The position numbers and the translations under genes are program-made. DNA of 64,000 nucleotides from JAUXFK01 sp034189035 (GTDB taxonomy: Bacteria > Desulfobacterota > UBA8473), in NCBI GenBank assembly GCA_034189035.1, contig JAXHVA010000012.1, forward strand, positions 3,336-67,335. Direction: 5' to 3'. Below are positions 1 to 7,600 of the stretch, piece by piece; position 1 is the stretch's first letter; each line of letters begins with the position of its first letter. The notes beneath the pieces were generated by a model. That model was given only the letters and a program-made list of their open reading frames with translations, searched no databases and was not told the origin of the DNA.

Positions 1-324
1 GTGGCTGGTGGGTATTGTGCTTTTATGGGAATTTGTGGCGCCGCTGTTGGTGTAGGAATAGCGTTTAGCCTGATATTAGATGCAAATCCACTGGAACCTG
101 AAAAACGCAAAGTTGTACAAAGTACGACTCAGACTGTACTTGCCAAAATCGCTAAGTTGAGGGCAGCGCGTTGCTGCCAGCGTGATTCGTGGATAGCCTT
201 AAAAAAAGCGGCAGCCTTATCGGAAGTATATCTACCTGTTCCACTTCATGCCAAAAGTGACTTAGTTTGTATTCAAAAGGAGCAAAATAAAGAATGTTTA
301 GGACGTGGCTGTCCTCTTTATTAG
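1..324 (+). CDS. DUF5714-like protein, C-terminal part (cut by window edge)
   Basis: The reading frame is already open at base 1, so the first codon shown is probably not the true start and the N-terminus lies outside the window. The visible 107 residues contain GAAVGVGIAFS, the ARCCQRDSW cysteine pair and a final NKECLGRGCPLY segment, a spacing of glycine-rich and cysteine motifs that I associate with DUF5714 proteins. In that family the domain is often attached to a methyltransferase-like or uncharacterised N-terminal part. The clustered cysteines suggest metal or Fe-S binding, but the function is unknown. The family match is from memory and by eye. Confidence 0.55.
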   Translation: MAGGYCAFMGICGAAVGVGIAFSLILDANPLEPEKRKVVQSTTQTVLAKIAKLRAARCCQRDSWIALKKAAALSEVYLPVPLHAKSDLVCIQKEQNKECLGRGCPLY

Positions 325-1214
325 ACTATCGCATAATTGGGATAGGGAGGAGCCTTACAGCTCCCCCCTCCGACACCACCCCGGGCATACGGATCGCTTA
401 TCCGAAGGTTCGGCCGGTTGAAACAGGCTCAAACAATAATCGCGTAAGAACAAACAACGAAAAAACGGTGGCAGGTCTTGACATTTATTAATATGGCGTA
501 AAGAACAAAGGCTTGAATGGGTGTTCTTCATATTCGATAAAGTGGAATCCGTTTTCGGAAAAGAAGTGGCTTTTGGTCTTGGGCCGAAATATTAAAATGT
601 TACTTTGTCGGAGATATGCCGGCGAAAAACTGAAAGATATTGGTCCCTATTTCGGTACTGGAGAATCCGGCGTCTCCTTGGTATGCAGACGCTTCATGAT
701 CTGTCACATGAGTTGTCGGAACCAATGATGTCGCACCATACCGCAAACATAGTGAATATCGTGCTCCGGATAATACCAGGCTAATAGATCTACCTGCCAA
801 TGCTGATTATCCGGACGCAAGTTGAAGCGAACAAACCATATCTTTAGGAACTAGGCTAGTTTTAGGCGTGGCTCAAATGTATTTTACAACAGGCGATATT
901 GAAGATCTAACAACACATAAGCCAAAATAGACTGCTGTTAATGCCCATTCATATGCATGTTTTTGCTCATTGTCATATGCAATCCCCACGCTACTGGCAC
1001 TGATAGTCCTTAGTTCAAGAAGCCGCGGGTTATAGTGCAAAAGGTCGTTATTTTAGGATGGGTTTGAAGGGCGGATCAGGAGAAAGATCCACAAAAAAGC
1101 TATAAAACGAGCATCAATCTAAAATCAAGGCATTCATTGTAGTAAAAAATTGTTGGTTAAAATATTGACTCGTGATTGGGGCTTGTTTATAATTCGAGCA
1201 TCACGGAGTAAGGG
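325..1214. other. Gene-poor stretch with degraded remnants
   Basis: About 890 bases without a convincing intact gene. A GC-richer patch at about 350-425 stands out from the AT-rich surroundings. The only recognisable coding trace is the helix-turn-helix remnant at 600-728. The remaining short frames lack ribosome binding sites and family motifs. The stretch ends at a dispersed repeat at 1215-1270, so it is probably a graveyard of mobile DNA. Confidence 0.5.
600..728 (+). pseudogene. Possible transposase C-terminal HTH remnant
   Basis: One frame reads RRYAGEKLKDIGPYFG followed by GESGVSLVCRRF. This resembles the DnaA-like helix-turn-helix at the C-terminus of some REP-associated (Y1, IS200-like) transposases. 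No HUH/Y1 catalytic domain is visible upstream, so at most a fragment survives. The nearby dispersed repeats fit an old REP-transposase environment. The match is by eye only. Confidence 0.35.
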
Positions 1215-1270
1215 GGGACGTTGTTTCTATTTGTGATATTTATAAGCATAACGTTAGCCCTCCCGATTGC
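1215..1270 (-). repeat. Dispersed ~57-bp repeat, copy A
   Basis: Read on the minus strand, this segment starts GCAATCGGGAGGGCT and ends AAATAGAAACAACGTCCC. It matches the segment at 3775-3834 and the minus strand of 13101-13161 along nearly the whole length, with a few substitutions and one small gap. All three copies lie between genes. They look like short non-autonomous element or REP-type remnants. Confidence 0.7.
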
Positions 1271-1340
1271 CTTTGTAACTCCTGATGGGATAGTTCCCTG
1301 ATATTTACCCCATAATTATTAAATGCGAATACTCCGATAA

Positions 1341-2843
1341 TCACTCAGCTTTTATGCGCAACCCTTTTGGCACAAAAACAGTATCGAGCAGCTCTAAGAA
1401 GCCCTGAACAAGGAGTGCAAGAAGTGCTGCAGGGATAGCACCCTCTAAGATGAGTTGAATATTATCGAGTCGAATACCGGTAAGTATAGGCTGACCATAA
1501 CCACCAGCACCAATGAGTGCACCCAGTGTAGCAGTACCGACATTAATTACTGCTGAAGTTTTAATACCGGCTATAATCGATCGCGAAGCCATGGGAAGCT
1601 CAACTAATCGAAGACATGCAAATGAAGATAATCCCAGCGCCTTGGCTGACTCACAAATGGGATTGGGAATATCGTGAAGGCCGGTATAGGTGTTTCTTAC
1701 AATGGGTAGCAAACTGTATAAGAAAAGCGCAACAATTGCCGGTGTTGCACCAATTCCTAAAAGGGGGATCATAAAGACAATTAAGGCCAGAGACGGTATG
1801 GTCTGAATAATACCGACAATCCCCAGGATGATGTGCCCAATTTTTTCATAAAAGAAGGATACAATACCAAAAGGGATCGATATGAGGATAGCTAAGGTAA
1901 GTGAAACCACGACTAAAAAGAGATGATCAATCGTATTTCGAAAGAGGCGATCAGAAAACGTCTCCTTTTCATATGTACTCTTGAGTTTAAATGTCTGCGC
2001 AAGAAAATCTGCAGCAACCTGATTGTCCGAGACATCCTCGATCTTTACCTTGGCATTCATGCTCACCATATTCTGCTCAGAAATACTCTTTTCCAGTTTC
2101 AAGATTCTTTGTAATACCTCAGGTGCCCTCATAGTGAGGTCATCCCTATAAAGCAAAACAGCATGATACTCGGGAAAGTATTGCAAATCATCATGTAGTA
2201 CGTGCAGATTATAGTAGTAAATCTCAGCATCGGTGGAATACACATCTATCAGGTCGATAGCACCGCTTTCTAGTCCACGATACGCTACATCGTGATCCAA
2301 CCCTCGAACATTTTGATGCGGCAGTTGGTAAAACTTTTGCACACTCGGCCAGCCATCACCACGATTCATGAATTCATTGGTAAAGCCAAACTTCAATTCC
2401 GGGTGTGCTCTTAAATCTGAGATATTCTTGATACCAAATTGTTCGGCGACTTTCTTTCGCATTCCAAATGCATACGTGTTATTAAAGCCCAATGGCTTGC
2501 TCATCTTGATATTATACTCGTTCAGTATCTTGGATAATTGGCTGACATGTTCAATGCCTCGCTGCGCCAGAATCTCCTCGACAATTGTTCCAGTATATTC
2601 GGGATAGAGATCAATTTCACCGTTTAATAAAGCACCCCAGAGCAATCGGGTTCCCCCCAGTTCTTTTCGATGTGCAACCCGAGGGTATTTGCTTCTTGCC
2701 AGCTGGGTAACCAGCTCACCAAGAATGACTGATTCAGTAAATTTCTTAGAACCAATAGTTATCACCTCTTCTGCCTGACAGATCCTATTGCTGTATATGC
2801 ACAGTAACAGGATTAAAAAGAGGGTAATCACGATATTTTTCAC
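1341..2843 (-). CDS. Glycine betaine/choline-type ABC transporter, fused binding protein and permease
   Basis: A 500-residue protein of the OpuB/ProX-ProW osmolyte family. Residues 1-24 form a signal peptide. Residues 25-290 are a periplasmic binding domain, beginning ITIGSKKFTESVILGE and containing LYPEYTGT, typical of OpuAC/OpuBC proteins. Residues 300-490 form a multi-pass permease with an EAA-like loop (ESAKALGLSSF). It would import quaternary ammonium osmoprotectants across the inner membrane together with the ATPase encoded immediately upstream at 2846-3592. The start is GTG two bases after the ATPase stop, so the two are almost certainly co-translated. The fusion order is binding domain first, permease second. 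The exact substrate cannot be told from the sequence. Confidence 0.88.
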   Translation of the reverse strand: MKNIVITLFLILLLCIYSNRICQAEEVITIGSKKFTESVILGELVTQLARSKYPRVAHRKELGGTRLLWGALLNGEIDLYPEYTGTIVEEILAQRGIEHVSQLSKILNEYNIKMSKPLGFNNTYAFGMRKKVAEQFGIKNISDLRAHPELKFGFTNEFMNRGDGWPSVQKFYQLPHQNVRGLDHDVAYRGLESGAIDLIDVYSTDAEIYYYNLHVLHDDLQYFPEYHAVLLYRDDLTMRAPEVLQRILKLEKSISEQNMVSMNAKVKIEDVSDNQVAADFLAQTFKLKSTYEKETFSDRLFRNTIDHLFLVVVSLTLAILISIPFGIVSFFYEKIGHIILGIVGIIQTIPSLALIVFMIPLLGIGATPAIVALFLYSLLPIVRNTYTGLHDIPNPICESAKALGLSSFACLRLVELPMASRSIIAGIKTSAVINVGTATLGALIGAGGYGQPILTGIRLDNIQLILEGAIPAALLALLVQGFLELLDTVFVPKGLRIKAE

Positions 2844-2845
2844 GT

Positions 2846-3592
2846 TTATGTGTCCTCAAAATTGTCAAGCGGGTTTCGTTGTGCCTGGATGAACTGTGTC
2901 ACAAATGGATGTGCAGGGTGATGAACGAACTCTTTGATACTGCCCTGTTGTACTATTTCGCCATTGTGCAATAAAACGATACGATCACCGAAATAACTTG
3001 CTTCCCCAATATCATGCGTAACCAGTAGAACAGTTTTTTTCAGCTCCTTAAAGATAGCTTTCAGATCAGTTTGCAGATCAAAGCGAATCAAGGGATCCAA
3101 TGCACCGAGCGGTTCATCTAAAAGCAGAATATCCGGATCCAACATCAACGCTCGCATCAGGCTGATACGCTGTTTCTGCCCTCCTGAGAGTTGAAGTGGG
3201 TAGCGATCGAGTCCGTCAAGAGGGAACTTGGCTAATTGAGCAATTTCTTTGATCCTCTTTTCAATAGAGGACTTCTCCCACCCGAGATGTCGAGCCATAA
3301 TCGCCACATTGTGACGGGCAGTAAGATGGGGGAAAAGGCCTCCCTCCTGAATCACATAACCGATTTTTCTGCGAAGATAATTCACATTCGCTGAACCGAG
3401 TATTGTATTATCAATATATACCTGTCCCATATCCGGTTTGATCAACCCTATAATGATTCGTATAAGGGTCGATTTTCCACAGCCGCTTGGCCCAATTAAG
3501 ACAGTCGTAGCCCCCTGGGAAATGGTCAGATTGATCTGACCCAATGCCTGGTTTCTCCCGTAGCTTTTTGAGATGCTTTCGAGTTTTATCAT
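2846..3592 (-). CDS. OpuBA-like osmolyte ABC transporter ATPase
   Basis: A 248-residue ABC ATPase with Walker A (GPSGCGKST, residues 34-42), signature LSGGQKQRI, Walker B LLLDEPLGALD and a switch histidine in LLVTHDIGEA. It drives the membrane component encoded just downstream, with which it forms a two-gene operon. It lacks the C-terminal CBS domains often found in OpuAA/ProV ATPases, so it is closer to short OpuBA forms. The Shine-Dalgarno before the ATG is weak. The upstream gap (3593-3890) holds a repeat element and no second gene. Confidence 0.88.
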   Translation of the reverse strand: MIKLESISKSYGRNQALGQINLTISQGATTVLIGPSGCGKSTLIRIIIGLIKPDMGQVYIDNTILGSANVNYLRRKIGYVIQEGGLFPHLTARHNVAIMARHLGWEKSSIEKRIKEIAQLAKFPLDGLDRYPLQLSGGQKQRISLMRALMLDPDILLLDEPLGALDPLIRFDLQTDLKAIFKELKKTVLLVTHDIGEASYFGDRIVLLHNGEIVQQGSIKEFVHHPAHPFVTQFIQAQRNPLDNFEDT

Positions 3593-3683
3593 GGAAATTG
3601 CAATAGAATACGTTTTTCCCTTAGGGGCAAGTTACTGGTGCCTACTTTATTCTTTCTTTCTCGGGGAATAAGGGGGAATAAAA

Positions 3684-3834
3684 GGGACGTTGTTTCTAAT
3701 TAATAAATTTTTTGACAGGAAGTCGCTTTTTCTATAGAAATATCAGGGAACAATCCCATTGGGGAGTTATTGAAGCAATCGAGAGGGCTGAAAAACATTA
3801 TGGCTATAAATATCATAAATAGAAACAGCGTCCC
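3684..3834 (+). mobile_element. Small element bounded by 15-bp inverted repeats (contains repeat copy B)
   Basis: The 151-bp segment begins GGGACGTTGTTTCTA (3684-3698) and ends TAGAAACAGCGTCCC (3820-3834), which are inverted copies with one mismatch. The right half (3775-3834) is copy B of the repeat also found at 1215-1270 and 13101-13161. A frame inside reads REQSHWGVIEAIERAEKHYG and stops within the right arm; I do not recognise this peptide, which may be the tail of a lost transposase. The structure resembles a MITE or REP-type unit. No target-site duplication was established. Confidence 0.55.
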
Positions 3835-3890
3835 TGAAACTCTATAATTAAAGTTGATGAATTCGCAACAACTCAAAATGACTTGCCTAT

Positions 3891-4949
3891 TTAAACCTCC
3901 ATCTGGAATTCCCAGCTACACCACAGGTCATCAGGATGTTCGTCCGGTGGGCAGACCAAGCACCTCATCTTCAACCGAGGGTCTATTCTTTCGGCGAACT
4001 TTCTGAAAAGCGCTACACCAACAGGTTTGCATGGAAATTCACCTCTGTTATCCCTTTTCCTTAACTTTTGAGGGACACAATCAGTGATGTTGAATATGGC
4101 TTTATTTTCCGAGACATCAGCAAATTCGTATTCCATATCCGGGGCCCATATCTGGAAATTAAGTGCCTTTACTATTGCAGGAATCCCTCCACCTTCGGGT
4201 ATGTCCAAAACCTTCATCAAACGCATTGCCTCTATTACACCGTATTTCTCCCAAACCTCTATGTCTAATTCTACCGCTGTATTAAGATTAAACATCTCTT
4301 CAAGGTTGATGAACCATAGGCCATCAATAGTGACGACACTCTTTGAATACAACTTTATTAGTTTAACCAGTAACTCTTTTGAAAGGCCGAAGTAATCTAT
4401 TTTTCCTTCCCCGTTATTCCTTTCACCATGCTCACCTATAAGCTGGAATTCCCAACTACACCACATACCTTCAGAATGTTTATCAGGATAACACATTAAA
4501 CACCGGGTCTCTATCCTAGGATCAATCCTCTTTGCAAAATTTGCAAACTGTAATTCCCTAGCAGGTTTACAGTCATATTCCTGTCTGTTTTCCTTTATTC
4601 TTTCCCTTTGAACAGCACAATCGGTAATAGTAAACACCGCTTTTTTCTCTGTGACCTCCGAGATTTCGTATCCCATACACGGAACGGCTATCTGAAAATT
4701 GAGTGCCTTTGCAAGTGCAGAAATCCCTCCATCTTCTGGAATGTTTAGAACCCGCTTCAACCTTATGGCTTCCGTAATGCCATATCTTGCCCGATTTTTT
4801 TTATCTATCTCTAAGGCCGTTTCCAGACCGTATCGTTCCTCCACATTAAGAAACCATAGGGTGTCAACAGTTACTGTGTTTTCTGAATAAACCTTAAAAA
4901 GATCAACAAGGGTTTTTTGGGGAAGATCCTCCAAACTTATCTTTACCAT
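3891..4949 (-). CDS. Tandemly duplicated DUF6125-like protein
   Basis: A protein of about 352 residues made of two homologous halves (about 1-175 and 185-352). Each half carries an N-terminal helical segment (TLWFLNVEERYGLETALE in the first, GLWFINLEEMFNLNTAVELD in the second), an NFQI segment, an ITDC motif, a CKP motif, and C-terminal CLMCYPD/CLVCPPD followed by WCSWEFQ. The conserved cysteines in each half suggest metal binding. I match it by memory to the DUF6125 family, whose function is unknown. I chose the ATG at 4949 over one 11 codons upstream because it has AGGAGG nine bases before it. No signal peptide or membrane segment is seen, so it is cytoplasmic. Confidence 0.7.
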   Translation of the reverse strand: MVKISLEDLPQKTLVDLFKVYSENTVTVDTLWFLNVEERYGLETALEIDKKNRARYGITEAIRLKRVLNIPEDGGISALAKALNFQIAVPCMGYEISEVTEKKAVFTITDCAVQRERIKENRQEYDCKPARELQFANFAKRIDPRIETRCLMCYPDKHSEGMWCSWEFQLIGEHGERNNGEGKIDYFGLSKELLVKLIKLYSKSVVTIDGLWFINLEEMFNLNTAVELDIEVWEKYGVIEAMRLMKVLDIPEGGGIPAIVKALNFQIWAPDMEYEFADVSENKAIFNITDCVPQKLRKRDNRGEFPCKPVGVALFRKFAERIDPRLKMRCLVCPPDEHPDDLWCSWEFQMEV

Positions 4950-5721
4950 TTGAGTATTCCTCCTTTGCTGTTTAAGTAGCAAGAAACAAATCCCTGCGAA
5001 AACTTGTCAAGGATTTTTAATAAAGCCATTACCAAACGGGTCAATTCAGGAAATCCATGTTTTAGAAATGCTGTCTTATAATTGTCATTCTCAGCTCCTC
5101 GGGTTATTCCCCTCAGATGATTTTCTTGCCCTTTTGAAAGTATTCACATAAAACACATATCACACTCTTGCAAAAAAGCAAGTTCAAAGAATACTTTCCA
5201 ATTGGTATTTACGATTCACACCTCTTGTTCGCCTCTCACCAGCAGCTCCATATTGTTCATCCAACCTCTTGACCACAAAAAGTCTTTACAATCTCCATAG
5301 ATATTGATATTGTAAAACAATACCAATATGGCTCAGCCCAACTGGGTATTATTCATCACCCAGTACTGATCAAATGCCCCCTACTCTACTCTTGACTACT
5401 CCTAAAACTCCAACCTCTCTCTTTACAAAATGCGGGACAATGGATAAAACCCTATACGTTTGGATTTAAATAAAAGCAATACGCAGTTTTAATGTAGAAA
5501 GTTACAATTGGTCTTGGGAGATGGAAGCGGCCAATGCAACATTGTTCCTTTGGTTCCGCGTATAGCCCTCCCAACTGGTTATGCACCAGCACGAGGGTTC
5601 AACTCCCTACCGTTCTATTTCAGGGGACCAGCGGAAACGCACTAAATTTTCTGTTCTGTAGGTTAAGACCTCCACAGTTGATTTTGGGTCCCTTGAAATG
5701 GGACATCTTTGGAGGTAATCA
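4950..5721. other. Intergenic stretch, no gene seen
   Basis: About 770 bases with no supported gene. A short hairpin CTGGGT...ACCCAG lies at 5343-5364. A T-arm-like sequence near 5595 was examined and rejected as a tRNA because no acceptor stem pairs with it. GGAGG at 5711 is the ribosome binding site of the broken slipin gene that follows. Confidence 0.6.
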
Positions 5722-6454
5722 ATGGAATATCTTTCAGTAGTCATTGCTCTTATAGCCGTATTTGTTTTCTTCAAAATTGTTGTACGCCAGGTTATAATAC
5801 TTGAATACGAGAAAGGGCTAAAATACACCAAGGGCACATTCAAAGACTCAATTGGCCCTGGTCAGTACTAGTATATCCCATATTTCGTAATCATCCAATT
5901 GATACCAGGCACGTTTCGTTTCAATAACAGGGCAAGAGGTCCTCAGCCTAGATGGTGTTAAAGCAATAAACAAGGTTCAAAGTTATCAAGATGCACTTTA
6001 TCTTGAACTTCAGCTTGCCTTAAGAGAGATAATCGGTTCCGCAGACATTGACACTATTTTGAGCAATAGAGATGCATTATCCTCAAAGCTAAAAGAAATG
6101 ACAGAAGAAAAAATTAAAGAACTCGGTCTTAAACTTATTTCTGTTTCACTTAAGGACATAATGTTTCCAGGTAAACTTAAAGAAATTTTTGCACAAGTAA
6201 TAAATGCACGGAAAGAATGTTTGGCTGCGCTTGAAAAAGCAAGAGGAGAAACCGCGGCCCTTCGAAATCTCGCAAATGCAGCTAAGATGATCGACTCCAA
6301 TCCGAATCTTATGCAGCTTCGCCTTGTACAAGCCCTCGGTCAGTCATCAGGAAATACCCTGATTCTTGGCATGCCACAAGAAGGATTACCGATTCCCATC
6401 AAAGAAAAAGCGATCATTAAAGGAAAAAAATTGCAGGAAGAACCGAAGACATAA
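5722..6454 (+). pseudogene. Broken slipin/stomatin-like (SPFH) protein gene
   Basis: The frame opens at ATG 5722 behind GGAGG and encodes an N-terminal membrane helix followed by ILEYEKGLKYTKGTF and GPGQY, the usual start of a slipin (SPFH/band 7) protein. It meets an in-frame TAG at 5869-5871, where a tryptophan codon (TGG) would fit the family. At least one frameshift lies between about 5890 and 5960. The rest of the SPFH domain continues as SITGQEVLSLDGV, then NRDALSSKLKEMTEEKIKE and a C-terminal alanine-rich helix, ending at 6454. Intact slipins are membrane-anchored scaffold proteins of about 250 residues. Both a nonsense codon and frameshifts are present, so I call it decayed. Confidence 0.75.
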
Positions 6455-6893
6455 TGCATTTTGTCAAATATTATTGTTATTAGGTTTGTCTTTAATAGTA
6501 GGATTGCATTTGGGGACTCTGACGCAAATTCCCAATTGGTTATTCGTAATTATGAGTCCTGTACTCAGTATATTAATAATTCTTCTTATAGACCTTATCG
6601 AAAAGCACGCAGAAAGAAAGAATAATTATGGTGAGGATATTTACCTGGAGCGAAAAAATAGGATTTTAAAAGAAGCGAAATTTGAAATCAACCGTGAACT
6701 CAATCTGAAACCTCCGTGCAATAAGTGTGACTCGAAAAATGTAACGCTCATTATTTATGGACTCGTTGATATTGATGAAGATCTGAAGATTATGATAGAG
6801 GGTGGTAAGATCACCTTAGGTTGATGTATGATAGACAATGATTCACCCAAATGGATTTGTAATGATTGTAAACACAGATATGGCACTTTATGA
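6366..6893 (+). pseudogene. Membrane-anchored zinc-ribbon protein interrupted by in-frame TGA
   Basis: The frame encodes two hydrophobic stretches (LLLLGLSLIVGLHLG and VIMSPVLSILIILLIDLI) and a cytoplasmic tail with NKCDSKN. It meets TGA at 6822-6824, yet the same frame continues for 22 more codons (CMIDNDSPKWICNDCKHRYG) to TGA at 6891. That continuation supplies the second CxxC of a zinc ribbon, so the protein normally runs through the first TGA. The simplest explanation is a nonsense change (GGA to TGA at a glycine). Recoding as selenocysteine is possible but less likely. The true start is unclear: no ATG with a ribosome binding site lies after the slipin end at 6454, so the N-terminus may also be damaged. 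Function unknown. Confidence 0.6.
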
Positions 6894-7026
6894 GATGACA
6901 ATCGCTTCCACCTGAGCGCAGGGATCGAGTTGTTCAGAAAATTCTAAATGTTATTAATACCTTGGAATGTGGTAGTTTTTTTGAAACCCATGTGCCAGAT
7001 GAGCCGTGAGTGAGGGATTAATAATC

Positions 7027-7434
7027 ATGAAGGAATTTAAACCGGGATTTCGCATATCTGTATTTGATGTAATCTTTATTTTTATCATATTAGCGTTTTC
7101 AACCTATTTCGCAACGTATGATTTGTTTCTGTCAGTTATGATCTTCATTCCTCCATTTCAATTCTTCTTTTTCTGCAATCTGTTCAGGGTGCAAAGGAAA
7201 AGAGAAATAATATGGGCAGTACAATATGCACTCATTGCAGCATATCTATATCATGTATATCCAAATGTTTATCTACTTTTCTCTATCAGTTCTCTTGTGG
7301 GAGCAGGAATGATTCTATATGAAATAAAAGATCCGGGTTATCATGGCATATTCTGGACTACTCTTAACCCAGACTTGAAAGAGTGGTTTGTGACGGACAA
7401 GGAGACCCCCTACACCAAGCGCGACCAGTCGTGA
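7027..7434 (+). CDS. Small multi-pass membrane protein, unknown function
   Basis: Predicted 135 residues from ATG 7027, which has GAGGGA about ten bases upstream; a GTG at 7006 in the same frame is less likely. Four hydrophobic segments are visible (around VFDVIFIFIILAFSTYF, LSVMIFIPPFQFFFFC, AVQYALIAAYLYHV and YLLFSISSLVGAGMILYE) followed by a polar C-terminus, so it is an integral inner-membrane protein. No family is recognised. It lies on the same strand as the broken slipin and zinc-ribbon genes and may be the only intact member of that group. Confidence 0.6.
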   Translation: MKEFKPGFRISVFDVIFIFIILAFSTYFATYDLFLSVMIFIPPFQFFFFCNLFRVQRKREIIWAVQYALIAAYLYHVYPNVYLLFSISSLVGAGMILYEIKDPGYHGIFWTTLNPDLKEWFVTDKETPYTKRDQS

Positions 7435-7600
7435 TGATCTTGACATACATTTTCATCTATCACTTTCCTGATTTCCTGTCAACTTGTAGAGTAGAACCCC
7501 AGTGCAGATAGCTTTAGGTGGTATTATAACTGTCTCCGACGCTTTCGCTATGCCGGTGCATCAATCCAACCTTGAAATAAATTGATATGATAACCTCTTT
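7435..7600. other. Short gap with a possible VIT-like remnant
   Basis: One plus-strand frame at about 7507-7575 reads ALGGIITVSDAFAMPVHQSN. This faintly resembles the GGILTIAVADAFSDALGIHM segment of the VIT-family gene at 23511-23987. It may be the remnant of a second copy, but the match is short. No start, stop context or ribosome binding site supports a gene. Confidence 0.25.

Noticed and set aside
330..430. GC-rich patch as a group II intron or IS end
   Set aside because: I could not find domain V, an intron-encoded protein or terminal repeats, so it is left unassigned.
5585..5625. T-arm-like sequence (GGGTTCAACTCCC) suggesting a tRNA or tmRNA end
   Set aside because: No 7-bp acceptor stem, D-arm or CCA-adjacent end pairs with it at the right distance, and the stem is only 4 bp.
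6835..6858. Hairpin ten bases after the TGA at 6822 as a SECIS element
   Set aside because: The stem is short with a bulge and the loop (ACCCAAAT) lacks the usual bacterial SECIS features, so it does not by itself support selenocysteine.
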